Assembly (NCBI GenBank): GCA_036556425.1
Contig: DATBJJ010000098.1
Location: 26,494 to 90,493 of the forward strand
Direction of reading: 5' to 3'
Length of the DNA stretch: 64,000 nt
Source of the DNA: DATBJJ01 sp036556425
Lineage (GTDB): Bacteria > Acidobacteriota > Vicinamibacteria > Vicinamibacterales > 2-12-FULL-66-21
Numbering within the stretch: the first letter of the stretch is position 1; every line of letters starts with the position of its first letter. Below are positions 33,914 through 43,009 of this stretch, in pieces. Position numbers and translations under genes: made by a program. A model generated the notes under the pieces. The model had not been told where the DNA came from and ran no database searches. It was given only the letters and a program-made list of their open reading frames with translations.

Positions 33914-34459
33914 TTACGTGGCTTTTCCCTTCGTCGATTTGCCCTGTTCGATGACCGTCATCGGGCCGCCCTCGACGCTCGCTTCCAATTTGAACGAGGT
34001 CGACGTCGGCGATTCCTCGACGACCGTCGCGACGAACTTGACCTTCTTGCCGTCCATCGTCGCCTCGTCGGTCCACGTCCAGGTCTTGTCCTGGACCTGT
34101 CCGCGCACGAAGATGTTCTCGCCGAGGCTCGTCATCCCGAAGTACGTGTACGCCTTTCTCGAGGGATCGAAGCTCATCGCTGACATGCCGGTGACGGGTC
34201 CCCTCGGACCGGTTCCCTTGGTGCGGCAGACGAGCTGAAACCCTCCGGCGAACCACTCGCATGTCTCGGTCGCCGTGATTTTGCCTCCGGGCCCCATCGG
34301 CGAGTCCTTCGCTTCGCCCTGGTAGCTCCATTGCCCCGCAAAATACGCGATCCGTTTGTGCTCGGGGCCCGGTGTGGGTTTCGGCGGTTTCGGCGGTTGA
34401 GCGATGACGGCGGCCGAGCCGAGCGCCACCGCCAGGGCAATTGACGCCACCCTTCTCAT
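33914..34459 (-). CDS. Secreted DUF1579-family protein
   Basis: 181 residues. AAGGAGG precedes the start. A signal peptide covers 1-20 (VALGSAAVIAQ). The mature protein is a lipocalin-like beta barrel as in DUF1579: HKRIAYFAGQWSYQGEAKDS, the GGFQLVC strand, DPSRKAYTYFGMTSLGENIF and TWTWTDEATMDGKKVKF. The family has no proven function and is very abundant in Acidobacteria. It lies 116 bases after the PQQ-type dehydrogenase on the same strand; a short hairpin in the gap may separate the transcripts. Confidence 0.82.
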   Translation of the reverse strand: MRRVASIALAVALGSAAVIAQPPKPPKPTPGPEHKRIAYFAGQWSYQGEAKDSPMGPGGKITATETCEWFAGGFQLVCRTKGTGPRGPVTGMSAMSFDPSRKAYTYFGMTSLGENIFVRGQVQDKTWTWTDEATMDGKKVKFVATVVEESPTSTSFKLEASVEGGPMTVIEQGKSTKGKAT

Positions 34460-34575
34460 AAGACCTCCTTAATCAGCTTCCGAGGAGTTTCGTGGTTGGG
34501 AGTTTACGCCAAGCGGCCCCTGCGCGAATCGTCAAAGCCTCGCAGGGCACGAGACGCTGATATGCGTTCTCGCGC

Positions 34576-36516
34576 TCACTTGAATCCCACGACCTGCCGG
34601 ATCATGCCGTCGCTCTTGGTCAGGATGTAGAGCTCGCCGTTGGCGTCCTCCGCGAAACGCATGTCGACGCGCCCGCGGCCCGAGATCGCCGCGGCGCCGG
34701 GCAGCGCGTCGCCTCGGCCGCCGCGGGTGCGAAACGTCGCTTCGACCATCCGGCGAAGCCCCGCATCCACTTCGTACATCGGCGCGATCGTCGCCGCGAC
34801 CCCGTCGTCGGCGCGAAGCACATCGGATCTCTCCGAGTACCAGATCCGGCCGCTCGTGATGTCGCCGAACAGGAGCTTTCCTTTGAGCGAAGGAATCTTG
34901 CTGCCGCGATAGAAGAACCCCCCAGCGATCGCGTCGCCGCCGCCCGCCGCATGCGGATAGGCAATCACTGGATATGTGGGTTTGACGGTGCCGCGCGCGA
35001 TCGTGTCGGTGATCTGCACGGGAATCGTATCGTCCGCGGGCACAGGACGCATGCCTTCGAGCGTCATCGCCTGTGTGCCTTCGCGCAGCGAGTACCCATA
35101 GTTCGCGCCCTTCTTGACGATGACGGCGGTCTCCCACGCGTTGAGGCCGATGTTGAACGCGATGAGCCTTCCGGCGTCCCAGATCATGCGATGCGGATTG
35201 CGCAGGCCCACCGCCCAAATCTCTTTGCGCGCGCCGTCGACGGACGCGAACGGATTGTCGTTCGGGATCCGGTACCGGCCGTTTTCGCTGACCGTGCTCG
35301 TGCTCGTGTGCGTCCGCCGATCCGGCACGATGCGGAGGATCTTGCCGACGAGCGTGTCGAGCCGCTGCGGATCCATGCGCCGGCTGTCGCGCTGCTCGCC
35401 GGTACCGGCGTCGCCGCTGCCGATGTACATCACACGCCAGTCGGGATCGCCGCGCCGCGACGCCGGATTGAACGTCATCTCGCCCATCGGATGGATCGGC
35501 GTCGGCTGCTGCAGGCGAAGCAGCTCGCGCGCCGTGCCCTCGAACGTGGTGTTCGCGATGTTGCGATCGGTCCACTCGATGAGAACCGCTTCGCGATCGA
35601 TCCGTCCGTTGAACGTCGGCGTCGCGATTGCCGGCGTCGTCGCGTACTTCGACAGATCGAGTCCCGGCACGACGCCCGTCTTCGGCGCGGCCGGCGCCGG
35701 CGTCGCCGGATCCTCCATGTGGATCGTGTAGAAGACGCCGTTGCGCGCGTAGTCGGGATCGAAGATGAAGTTCGTGAGGCCGATCGCCAGATTGCGCTCG
35801 AACGTGAACTTCGGGAACAAGCCGGGTCGTCCGGCGAGGCCGTTGAAATCCAGGTACGTCGTGAACTGCTTCGTCTTCCTGTCGAGGATGTACAACGGTC
35901 CGTTGAGATCGTTCACGAAGAACCGCCGGCCGCCTGGCTCGTCGCGCAGGAAATTCACGCGCGCGAGCTGCCCGCGTGTGTTTTCGCCGCCGAGCTCGCC
36001 CGTGATTGGCATCTGGACGTAGTCGGTCAGCTCCAACGTGTGCCGCGGCGTCGGATCCGCCGCGGCCGCCGGCGCGATCGTCACGGTCGTCTTCGTCGCG
36101 AGCGCCCGCAGGTAATTGACGATGCTCCAGATCTCGGTATCGCTGATGCGGCCGTCCCATCCGGCCATCATCGTCGGCGGAATTCCCTTCTTGACGATGG
36201 CGTAGATCTCGCCGTCGGTGGAACCGTAGTCCGTCTTGTCGTCCGTGAGATCCGGCGGCTGCTTGCCGCCCTGCTCCTGGATGATCGAGATCGGAACGCC
36301 CGCTTTCTCGGCGCCCTGAGCCATGTTGCCGTGGCACGCCGCGCAATTCGCGTCGTAGGCCTTTCTGCCGGCGGCGATCGACTCAGGCGTCGACGGCACT
36401 GGATTCTTCAGCTTCGCGGCTTCGGGGTTCTTCACGTCCTGCCGCGCGAGGCCGCTGCTGCCGATGATGCCGCTCACGGCGAGGACAATGACCGCATATG
36501 CGAGGCGCGAGTGCAT
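34576..36516 (-). CDS. Cytochrome c-PQQ sugar dehydrogenase fusion
   Basis: 646 residues from ATG 36516, which follows GAAGGT; ATG 36558 would hide the signal peptide. After a signal peptide the cytochrome c domain has CAACH (58-62) and a Met ligand region near 125. From about 150 a six-bladed propeller of the soluble glucose dehydrogenase family (GSDH/Asd) follows: AVGLRNPHRMIWDAG, KKGANYGYSLREG and FGDITSGRIWYSE. It should oxidise a sugar or alcohol in the periplasm with PQQ and pass electrons to its own heme c. Order here is cytochrome first, dehydrogenase second. Confidence 0.87.
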   Translation of the reverse strand: MHSRLAYAVIVLAVSGIIGSSGLARQDVKNPEAAKLKNPVPSTPESIAAGRKAYDANCAACHGNMAQGAEKAGVPISIIQEQGGKQPPDLTDDKTDYGSTDGEIYAIVKKGIPPTMMAGWDGRISDTEIWSIVNYLRALATKTTVTIAPAAAADPTPRHTLELTDYVQMPITGELGGENTRGQLARVNFLRDEPGGRRFFVNDLNGPLYILDRKTKQFTTYLDFNGLAGRPGLFPKFTFERNLAIGLTNFIFDPDYARNGVFYTIHMEDPATPAPAAPKTGVVPGLDLSKYATTPAIATPTFNGRIDREAVLIEWTDRNIANTTFEGTARELLRLQQPTPIHPMGEMTFNPASRRGDPDWRVMYIGSGDAGTGEQRDSRRMDPQRLDTLVGKILRIVPDRRTHTSTSTVSENGRYRIPNDNPFASVDGARKEIWAVGLRNPHRMIWDAGRLIAFNIGLNAWETAVIVKKGANYGYSLREGTQAMTLEGMRPVPADDTIPVQITDTIARGTVKPTYPVIAYPHAAGGGDAIAGGFFYRGSKIPSLKGKLLFGDITSGRIWYSERSDVLRADDGVAATIAPMYEVDAGLRRMVEATFRTRGGRGDALPGAAAISGRGRVDMRFAEDANGELYILTKSDGMIRQVVGFK

Positions 36517-36630
36517 GTGCGTACCTTCAGGGCTTCTTGGCGACTTTGCCTTTTTCATTGCGAAGCTTACACGACCGCGGCAGGCCGATTGGTTTCTTCG
36601 CCGTCACGGTGCTCAGAGGCCGGCGCGAGC

Positions 36631-37434
36631 TCACCACGTCGTCCTCAGAGCGATCGCGACCCAGCCCGCACGCGACTTTACGTCCACGCATCGTAGACCA
36701 ACGTGACGATAGGCGTCGGCGACGTCCCGCTCGAGCGCGACCGGAATGCCCGACAGCACGAGCCGGCCGTCGTGACCCAGGCGGCGCACGAGCTCAGGCG
36801 CCATCTCGATGAGCGAGGCCGCCAGGATGTTGGCGAGCACCAGCGGCCACGCTCCGGTCGCAGCCTCGGGGCCGCCGCGTGCGAGGTGAAGCCGCTCCTG
36901 CAATCCGTTGATGCGCGCGTTCTCTTCCGCGACGCGCAGAGACTCGCCGTCCAAGTCGACGCCCATCGCGCGCGGCACGCCCATCATCAGCGCCGCGAGC
37001 GCGAGCACGCCGGAGCCCGTTCCCACGTCGAGCACCGCGTCAGGCATCGCAGTCCGCAACGCCTCTTCCAACGCGTCGAGGCACAGCGCGGTCGTCGGAT
37101 GGAGTCCCGTGCCGAATGCCGCCGCGTCGATCAATTTCAGCGCGCCCGGCTCAGCGTCCAGATGCGCCGGAACGATCCGCAGTCCTCCGGCGCGGACGGC
37201 CCGCGGGCTCAAGATCCAAACCGAGTCCGCATCGCGTCCCGTCGCACGGGACACCGAGATGTCGACGACGCCAAGGCTGCGCGCGATCTCTTCGGGCGCC
37301 ACGCCGTCCGGCATGAGCGCGGCGATCCCGCGCTCCTGTAGACGCTCGACATCGAGCGCGCCGAGCGCGACCAGCCGATCGAGCGCATCATCGCCTGCAT
37401 CGGGAAGGTCGACTCGGTACGGCACGCCGAACAT
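36631..37434 (-). CDS. prmA: Ribosomal protein L11 methyltransferase
   Basis: 267 residues. The family elements are AAFGTGLHPTTALCLDALEE, the SAM-binding VLDVGTGSGVLALAALMMG with acidic loop end GVDLDGESL, and the NIL(A) catalytic loop LANILAASLIEMAPEL. It trimethylates ribosomal protein L11 or, in divergent members, other proteins. The N-terminal substrate-recognition domain is short, about 95 residues. It is divergent from the membrane gene at 37449, 14 bases apart. Confidence 0.9.
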   Translation of the reverse strand: MFGVPYRVDLPDAGDDALDRLVALGALDVERLQERGIAALMPDGVAPEEIARSLGVVDISVSRATGRDADSVWILSPRAVRAGGLRIVPAHLDAEPGALKLIDAAAFGTGLHPTTALCLDALEEALRTAMPDAVLDVGTGSGVLALAALMMGVPRAMGVDLDGESLRVAEENARINGLQERLHLARGGPEAATGAWPLVLANILAASLIEMAPELVRRLGHDGRLVLSGIPVALERDVADAYRHVGLRCVDVKSRAGWVAIALRTTW

Positions 37435-37448
37435 AGTAAGGTTGACGC

Positions 37449-38108
37449 ATGTTCGTCGGACATCTTGCCGTCGCGCTGACCGGAAAGAGCGCCAGCCGAG
37501 GCACGTCGCTCGTGTGGTTCATGGCCGCGGCGAACCTCGTCGATCTGATTTGGCCGCTGTTCCTGCTCGTGGGCGTCGAGCGCGTCCGCATCGATCCCGG
37601 CAACACCGCCTTCACGCCGCTCGCGTTCGAGTGGTATCCGTGGACGCACAGCCTGCTGATGGGCATCGTCTGGGCCCTTGCGCTCGCCGCGCTCGCGCGC
37701 GCGTTCGGCGTGGCGTTGTCCGCCGCGCGTTTGATCGCTGCGCTGGTCGTCAGCCACTGGGTGCTCGACTTCATCACGCACCGCCCGGACCTTCCCTTGT
37801 GGCCGTGGCCGGACGGCGCGTACGGCTTGGGCCTCTGGCAATCGATTCCTGGCACCTTCGTCGTGGAGGGCCTGATGTGGATTGCGGGTCTTGCGATGTT
37901 CCTTCGAGCGCGGACCCCGCGCGGCCTTCACGGACGATTGGCGCTCTGGTCGTTCGTGCTGCTGACCACCCTCCTCTGGGCCATCAGCCCGTTCACGCCG
38001 CCGCCGCCGAGCGTTCAGGCCGTAACGCTCTTCTCGCTGTTCGGAGGCTGGAGCATCGTGCCGTGGGCCTGGTGGATCGAGCGCACGTCTGATCCGCGAA
38101 CGACGTAG
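37449..38108 (+). CDS. Polytopic membrane protein, YdjM/DUF457-like
   Basis: 219 residues with about six membrane helices. Conserved-looking His/Asp positions lie at the membrane surface: MFVGHLAVAL, NLVDLIWPLF, YPWTHSLLMG and SHWVLDFITHRPDLPLW. This pattern is like the membrane-bound metal-dependent hydrolases of the DUF457/YdjM group, which are thought to act on phospholipids, but the match is by motif only. A likely terminator follows at 38113-38140. Confidence 0.65.
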   Translation: MFVGHLAVALTGKSASRGTSLVWFMAAANLVDLIWPLFLLVGVERVRIDPGNTAFTPLAFEWYPWTHSLLMGIVWALALAALARAFGVALSAARLIAALVVSHWVLDFITHRPDLPLWPWPDGAYGLGLWQSIPGTFVVEGLMWIAGLAMFLRARTPRGLHGRLALWSFVLLTTLLWAISPFTPPPPSVQAVTLFSLFGGWSIVPWAWWIERTSDPRTT

Positions 38109-38112
38109 CCTG

Positions 38113-38140
38113 AAAAAACGCGTCTCGGCTGCGTGTTTTT
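38113..38140. terminator. Possible bidirectional intrinsic terminator
   Basis: Five bases behind the stop of the DUF457-like gene, AAAAAACGCG and GCGTGTTTTT flank an eight-base loop. Pairs are four A/C/G/C to G/C/G/T, then a one-base bulge, then five A-T pairs ending in a U-run. It reads well in the plus direction. Confidence 0.55.
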
Positions 38141-38234
38141 CCCCAGTTTCCGCCAGCGAACTCCAGACAATGACGCGTAGAGATGAATCTCGACGCGCGT
38201 CTCCGTCGGCAAGCTTCCTGCGTCAGCATCCCGC

Positions 38235-38918
38235 ATGAGATGGATCGCGCTCAGCTTCGTCCTCGCTGCGGCCGCGTATGGCGCGTACGTCCTGATCACT
38301 TGGTATCGGTACGGCGCCGCGGCTGCACCGACCGCCGAGGAAAAAGATCCGCTTCTCGATCGGTTCATGCCCACATACGAAATCGCGGAGCGGCACCACG
38401 TCCGCGTGGCGGCGCCCGCCGCACTGACGCTCGACGCCGCCCGGCATGTGGATCTTCAGTCGTCTTCGATCGCTCGGGCGATCATCAGAGCGCGCGAGAT
38501 CATGCTCGGCACGGCGCCTGACAATCGCCGACGACCGCGTGGCCTCCTTGCGGAGATGCAGTCGCTCGGATGGGGCGTGTTGGCCGACGTTCCGGGGCGC
38601 GAGGTCGTCGCGGGCGCCGTCACGAGGCCGTGGGAAGCGAACGTCGTGTTTCGAGCACTGCCGCCGGATCAGTTCGCGGCATTCAACGAGCCCGATTACG
38701 TGAAGATCGCCTGGACGATCCGCGCGGACGCGATCGGCGAAACCGAATCAGTCTTTCGGACCGAAACGCGAGCCGTCGCCACTGACGCGCACGCGCGGAG
38801 CAAATTCCGTCGCTATTGGTCGTTGCTCTCGCCGGGCATCATCGCCATTCGGTGGTCGCTCCTCGGGCCCGTGAAGAAGGAGGCCGAACGTCATGCCGTT
38901 GGCCGACACCGCCAGTGA
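38235..38918 (+). CDS. Membrane-anchored protein of unknown function
   Basis: 227 residues. One N-terminal membrane helix (WIALSFVLAAAAYGAYVLIT) is followed by a soluble domain of about 190 residues: LLDRFMPTYEIAERHHVRVA, VLADVPGREVVAGAVTRPWE, FAAFNEPDYVKIAWTIRADA and VFRTETRAVATDAHARSKFR. The alternation of strands and one C-terminal helix resembles SRPBCC/START-like folds. Homologues are common in Acidobacteria without function. It overlaps the next gene by 26 bases, which suggests coupled synthesis. Confidence 0.7.
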   Translation: MRWIALSFVLAAAAYGAYVLITWYRYGAAAAPTAEEKDPLLDRFMPTYEIAERHHVRVAAPAALTLDAARHVDLQSSSIARAIIRAREIMLGTAPDNRRRPRGLLAEMQSLGWGVLADVPGREVVAGAVTRPWEANVVFRALPPDQFAAFNEPDYVKIAWTIRADAIGETESVFRTETRAVATDAHARSKFRRYWSLLSPGIIAIRWSLLGPVKKEAERHAVGRHRQ

Positions 38919-39621
38919 GGATCGCGTCGACGCCACGACGATTCCGGCGCCGGTCGCGAAGTACCTGCGTGTGGCGCTTCCGACACCGAAAGACATTCAA
39001 CAAGTGCGAATGCGGCAGACCGGTACGCTTCGCACCGACGTAGCGAGCGATCGTTGGCTGCCGTTCGAGGCGGAGCAGATCGTCATTCCTCCGGCGACCC
39101 GCTTCGCGTGGAACGCGCGAATCCGCATCGCGCCGCTGCTGCACGTTCGCGTCCGAGACGCGCTCCTCGACGGCAAAGGATCCGGCAAGGTCAGCCTGTG
39201 GTCAGTACTCACGATCGGCGCGGCTTCGGACACCCCTCAAATCAACGCCGGTACCCTGCACCGCTATCTCGCGGAAGCCGTGTGGTACCCGACGGCGCTG
39301 CAGCCGAGCGCGAACCTCACGTGGACGGCGATCGACGCGACGCGAGCGCTCGCGACGCTGACGAATTGCGGTGTCACCGTCTCGCTCGAGTTCCGATTCG
39401 CGCCGACCGGCGAAGTCAGCGGTATCTACACGCCCGCACGCTGGGGCAAGTTCGCCGCGGGGTATCGACAAGCTCCGTGGGAAGGACACTTTCGCGAGTA
39501 CCGCGAGCTGAGCGGCATCCTCGTACCAACGGAAGGCGAGGTCGGTTGGTACGTCGAGAACGAATGGCGCGCGGTCTGGAAGGGCAGAACCACTGCGTTC
39601 GAGATCCAATGCGGACGCTGA
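38893..39621 (+). CDS. DUF6544/DUF6920-type protein
   Basis: 242 residues. IPAPVAKYLRVALP near residue 17 followed by VRMRQTGTLRTD, WLPFEAEQIVIPP and FAWNARIRIAPLLHVRVRD is the pattern of the DUF6544/DUF6920 group as I remember it. The later YRQAPWEGHFREYRELSG and IPTEGEV-like VPTEGEVGWYV complete it. It appears soluble without a signal. The family often lies next to SRPBCC-like genes as here. Function unknown. Confidence 0.7.
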   Translation: MPLADTASEDRVDATTIPAPVAKYLRVALPTPKDIQQVRMRQTGTLRTDVASDRWLPFEAEQIVIPPATRFAWNARIRIAPLLHVRVRDALLDGKGSGKVSLWSVLTIGAASDTPQINAGTLHRYLAEAVWYPTALQPSANLTWTAIDATRALATLTNCGVTVSLEFRFAPTGEVSGIYTPARWGKFAAGYRQAPWEGHFREYRELSGILVPTEGEVGWYVENEWRAVWKGRTTAFEIQCGR

Positions 39622-39751
39622 TTGCGTGCGAGGGGTTGCACAGACCGTCGGCGTCGGTGTAGAGTCGGCCTACTTAGCCATTGGCGGCGTCGTGTATTTT
39701 CGTCGTGACGGAGTCCGGGTCTTGCGATAACGATAACCAAGGAGCTCGAGC

Positions 39752-40477
39752 ATGCGTGGAACAGCGTTCGGGTTGCGGCTGGCGGCTGTGCTGGTAGCGG
39801 TGTCGGTCTGGCCAAGTCTCACTTTTGCGGCCTCGACCGTCACCGGAACTGTCACCTTTGACGGGAAACCGCCCGCTCTCAAACCGCTCGCAATGGACGC
39901 CGATCCCGCCTGCGCCAAGAAGCACGCGAAGCCCGTGCCGAACGAGATGCTGGTCCTCGGCTCAGGCAATACGATGGGCAACATCCTGGTCTGGGTGTCG
40001 AAGGGCCTCCCATCTGGAAAGACGTTCCCGGTTCCAAAGACCCCGGTCACGCTCGATCAAAAAGGTTGTCTGTACGAACCTCACGTGATGGGGATCATGG
40101 TCGGACAGACCTATCGAATCCTCAACTCCGACGGCGTGCTCCACAATATCCACACGCTTCCGAAGGTGAACCCCTCGTTCAACAAGGGGATGCCGGGCAC
40201 GCTGAAAGAGGCGACGACGGTGTTCGCGAAGCCCGAGGACGTCTTCCATATCAAGTGCGACGTGCACCCGTGGATGAGCGCCTACATCGCCGTCTTCACG
40301 CACCCATTCTTCTCGGCAACGGGCACCGACGGAAAGTTCACGATCTCGGGCCTCGATCCGGGCACGTACGAAATCACCGCCTGGCACGAGAAGCTGGGAA
40401 CGCAGACGGCGTCGATCACCGTCGCGGCCAATGAAACGAAGACACAGAACTTCAAGTTCTCAGTACCCTCGAAATAG
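39752..40477 (+). CDS. Secreted cupredoxin-like / carboxypeptidase-regulatory-like protein
   Basis: 241 residues. AAGGAG lies upstream of the ATG. A signal peptide ends near TFAA (residue 27). A Greek-key domain with possible type-1 copper ligands follows: H131 or H134 in GVLHNIHTLP, and C169, H172 and M175 in FHIKCDVHPWMSAY. The tail (GTDGKFTISGLDPGTYEITA) is a carboxypeptidase-regulatory-like strand set. Its place 50 bases before ctaD suggests an electron carrier or copper donor for the oxidase; similar genes precede cox clusters elsewhere. Confidence 0.8.
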   Translation: MRGTAFGLRLAAVLVAVSVWPSLTFAASTVTGTVTFDGKPPALKPLAMDADPACAKKHAKPVPNEMLVLGSGNTMGNILVWVSKGLPSGKTFPVPKTPVTLDQKGCLYEPHVMGIMVGQTYRILNSDGVLHNIHTLPKVNPSFNKGMPGTLKEATTVFAKPEDVFHIKCDVHPWMSAYIAVFTHPFFSATGTDGKFTISGLDPGTYEITAWHEKLGTQTASITVAANETKTQNFKFSVPSK

Positions 40478-40527
40478 TCACGGTCGACCACGAAAACGAT
40501 CGAACCAGCGATTCGGAGAGCAGCCGC

Positions 40528-42291
40528 ATGAGTAAGCCAGCAGCTGTCGCCCCACCTACGTCGCACGGCGGGCACGACGCCCATCACGAGGAGTTGGGCT
40601 TCTGGCGCAAGTACGTTTTCTCCACCGACCATAAGGTCATCGGCATCCAGTACGCCGTCACGGGCTTGGTGTTTCTGCTCTTCGGCTTTTCGCTGATGAT
40701 GCTGATGCGCTTGTCGCTCGCGTATCCGGAAACGGCGTTCCCGTGGCTCGGTGCGCTTCTCGGCGACTCGCGCATGCCTGGCGGAACGATGCTCCCGGAG
40801 TTCTACAACGAACTCGGCGCGATGCACGGCACCATCATGGTCTTCCTCGGCGTCGTTCCGCTGGCCGTCGGAGGATTCGGCAACTTCGTGGTCCCGCTCC
40901 AGATTGGAGCGCCGGACATGGCGTTCCCGAAGCTCAACATGTTGAGCTACTGGTCGTTCTTCCTCGGCGGCGTGACGATGCTCGCCAGCTTCTTCGTGCC
41001 CGGCGGCGCCGCGCAGTCCGGTTGGACCTCCTACGCGCCGCTCGCGATCATCGCCGGCACCGGGCAGACGTGGTGGCTCATCGGGATGGTCTTCTTGATC
41101 ACGTCGTCACTGCTCGGCGCGATCAACTTCATCACCACGATTATCCAGATCCGCGCGAAGGGACTTTCCTTCATGCGGTTCCCGTTCTTCGTGTGGGCGC
41201 AGTTCGTGACGGCGTTCCTCCTGCTGATGGCCTTCCCGCCGCTGGAGGCGGCGGCGGTCCTGCAGTTGATGGATCGAGTGGCCGGAACGAGCTTCTTCCT
41301 GCCGACGGGTTTGATGGTCAGCGGTCAGGTGCTCCCCAACGCCGGCGGCGGCAACCCGCTCCTTTGGCAGCATCTGTTCTGGTTCCTCGCGCACCCGGAG
41401 GTCTACGTTCTGATCCTCCCCGCGATGGGCATCGTCGCCGAGATCATCGCGAACAACACGCGGAAGCCGCTCTGGGGCTACCGCTCGATGGTCTACTCGC
41501 TCGTCTTCCTCGGGTTCATGTCGTTCATCGTGTGGGCGCACCACATGTTCATGACCGGTATGGGAACGACGATGGCGGCGTTCTTCCAGACGACGACGAT
41601 GATCATCTCGATCCCGTCGGTCGTCATCCTGACGGCGTTGATCATCTCGCTCTGGGGCGGATCGATTCGGTTCAACACGCCGATGCTGTTCGCGCTCGGA
41701 TTTCTCCCGATGTTCGGCATCGGCGGCCTGACGGGGTTGCCGCTCGGTTTGAACATCACGGACATCCCGCTGCACGACACGTACTACGTGATCGGCCACT
41801 TCCACTACGTCGTCGCACCGGGGACGATCTTCGCGCTCTTCGCCGGCGTGTACTATTGGTTCCCGAAGGCGACCGGGCGGAGGATGAACGAGACGCTCGG
41901 CAAGCTCCACTTCGTCGGCTCGTTCATCTGCATGAACGTGATCTTCATGCCGATGTTCATCATCGGGATGGCCGGCGTCTCGCGCCGGCTGTACGACGGC
42001 GGGACGGCCTATGCCTTCGCGCAGCCGTATCTGCACTGGAACGTCGTGTCGTCCTGGGGCGCGTGGATTCTCGCGGTCGTCCAGATCCCGTTCATCTTCA
42101 ATTTCTTCTGGAGCATCTGGAAGGGTGAGAAGGTCAGCGACAATCCGTGGGAGGCCACGACGATCGAGTGGGCGGCGCCGTCGCCGCCGCCTCACGGAAA
42201 TTTTGCCGTTGTCCCGGAAGCCTATCGGGGTCCGTACGAGTACAGCGTTCCAGGCGCAAAGAAGGACTTCACGGCGCAGTTCGAATCGTAA
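40528..42291 (+). CDS. ctaD: Cytochrome c oxidase subunit I
   Basis: 587 residues with twelve core helices. The heme and CuB ligands are visible: His in AMHGTIMVFLG, the HPEVYVLILPAMG motif with Glu and cross-linked His-Tyr (A1-type K- and D-channel set), HH in VWAHHMFMTGM and the paired His in YVIGHFHYVVAPG. It reduces oxygen at the heme a3-CuB site and pumps protons. It is the first core gene of the cox operon; subunit II comes last, an uncommon order. Confidence 0.97.
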   Translation: MSKPAAVAPPTSHGGHDAHHEELGFWRKYVFSTDHKVIGIQYAVTGLVFLLFGFSLMMLMRLSLAYPETAFPWLGALLGDSRMPGGTMLPEFYNELGAMHGTIMVFLGVVPLAVGGFGNFVVPLQIGAPDMAFPKLNMLSYWSFFLGGVTMLASFFVPGGAAQSGWTSYAPLAIIAGTGQTWWLIGMVFLITSSLLGAINFITTIIQIRAKGLSFMRFPFFVWAQFVTAFLLLMAFPPLEAAAVLQLMDRVAGTSFFLPTGLMVSGQVLPNAGGGNPLLWQHLFWFLAHPEVYVLILPAMGIVAEIIANNTRKPLWGYRSMVYSLVFLGFMSFIVWAHHMFMTGMGTTMAAFFQTTTMIISIPSVVILTALIISLWGGSIRFNTPMLFALGFLPMFGIGGLTGLPLGLNITDIPLHDTYYVIGHFHYVVAPGTIFALFAGVYYWFPKATGRRMNETLGKLHFVGSFICMNVIFMPMFIIGMAGVSRRLYDGGTAYAFAQPYLHWNVVSSWGAWILAVVQIPFIFNFFWSIWKGEKVSDNPWEATTIEWAAPSPPPHGNFAVVPEAYRGPYEYSVPGAKKDFTAQFES

Positions 42292-42405
42292 GTTAAGTCA
42301 CCCGCGAGTGAGCAACGCGAACGAGCCACGCGAGCGGAGTGGGGCGTTGGGGCCCCGCGAGCGAGCGTGTAAGGGGGTCCGGGGGACGAGTCCCCCGGCT
42401 AATAA
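42292..42405. repeat. GC-rich spacer with perfect hairpin between ctaD and ctaE
   Basis: This 114-base spacer has GCGAGCG-type repeats and, at 42379-42398, a perfect hairpin with nine-base arms (CCGGGGGAC and GTCCCCCGG) and a two-base loop. No U-tract follows, so it is more likely an mRNA stability or processing element than a terminator. The ctaE start follows seven bases later without an obvious ribosome-binding site. Confidence 0.7.
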
Positions 42406-42996
42406 ATGGACATTCCGTACACCGTAGAGGTACGCCGGGACACCGGTCTGACGAACGGGAAGATCGGCATCTGGCTCTTTCTGGCCTCGGAAGTGATGCT
42501 GTTCGGAGCGCTCTTCGCGACCTACATCCTGCTGCGGACCGGCGCATCGACCTGGCCGCGCGGCGACACGATTCTGAACGTGCCGCTCGCGACGTTCAAC
42601 ACGATCGTCCTCATCGCGTCTTCGGTCACGATGGTGATGGCGTGGGCGTCGCTCATGCGGAACCGATTCGGGACGTACCGGATGTACATGGGCGCGACGA
42701 TCCTGCTCGGGTTGGTGTTCCTGATCGTCAAGTACTTCGAATACAGTGCGAAGTTCGAGCATCATCTCTTCCCAAGCACGAACAACTTCCTCGCGATCTA
42801 CTTCACGCTCACCGGCCTGCACATGCTTCACGTGGCGGGTGGAATGGTCGTGAACGCGTATTTCTGGGGTCCGGGCGCGAAACAGTGGAAAACGAATCCC
42901 ACGTGGTTCACCAATCGAGTCGAGCATTCGGGTCTCTTCTGGCACTTCGTCGATCTGGTCTGGATCTTCCTGTTTCCGACGTTGTACCTCCTGTAG
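42406..42996 (+). CDS. ctaE: Cytochrome c oxidase subunit III
   Basis: 196 residues, the short five-helix form. GKIGIWLFLASEVMLFGALF at 23-42 carries the conserved Glu, and FLAIYFTLTGLHMLHVAGGM and HSGLFWHFVDLVWIFLFPTLY are characteristic of subunit III. It stabilises subunit I and its proton-pumping. The stretch MDIPYTVEVRRDTG at the N-terminus is soluble. It lies 114 bases after ctaD, behind the hairpin, and 13 bases before ctaF. Confidence 0.95.
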   Translation: MDIPYTVEVRRDTGLTNGKIGIWLFLASEVMLFGALFATYILLRTGASTWPRGDTILNVPLATFNTIVLIASSVTMVMAWASLMRNRFGTYRMYMGATILLGLVFLIVKYFEYSAKFEHHLFPSTNNFLAIYFTLTGLHMLHVAGGMVVNAYFWGPGAKQWKTNPTWFTNRVEHSGLFWHFVDLVWIFLFPTLYLL

Positions 42997-43009
42997 GCGA
43001 GAACAAGAG

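Noticed and set aside
34511..34547. Hairpin between the PQQ dehydrogenase and DUF1579 genes as a terminator.
   Set aside because: Seven-base arms (CCCTGCG/CGCAGGG) with a 16-base loop and no U-tract; too weak to list as a feature.
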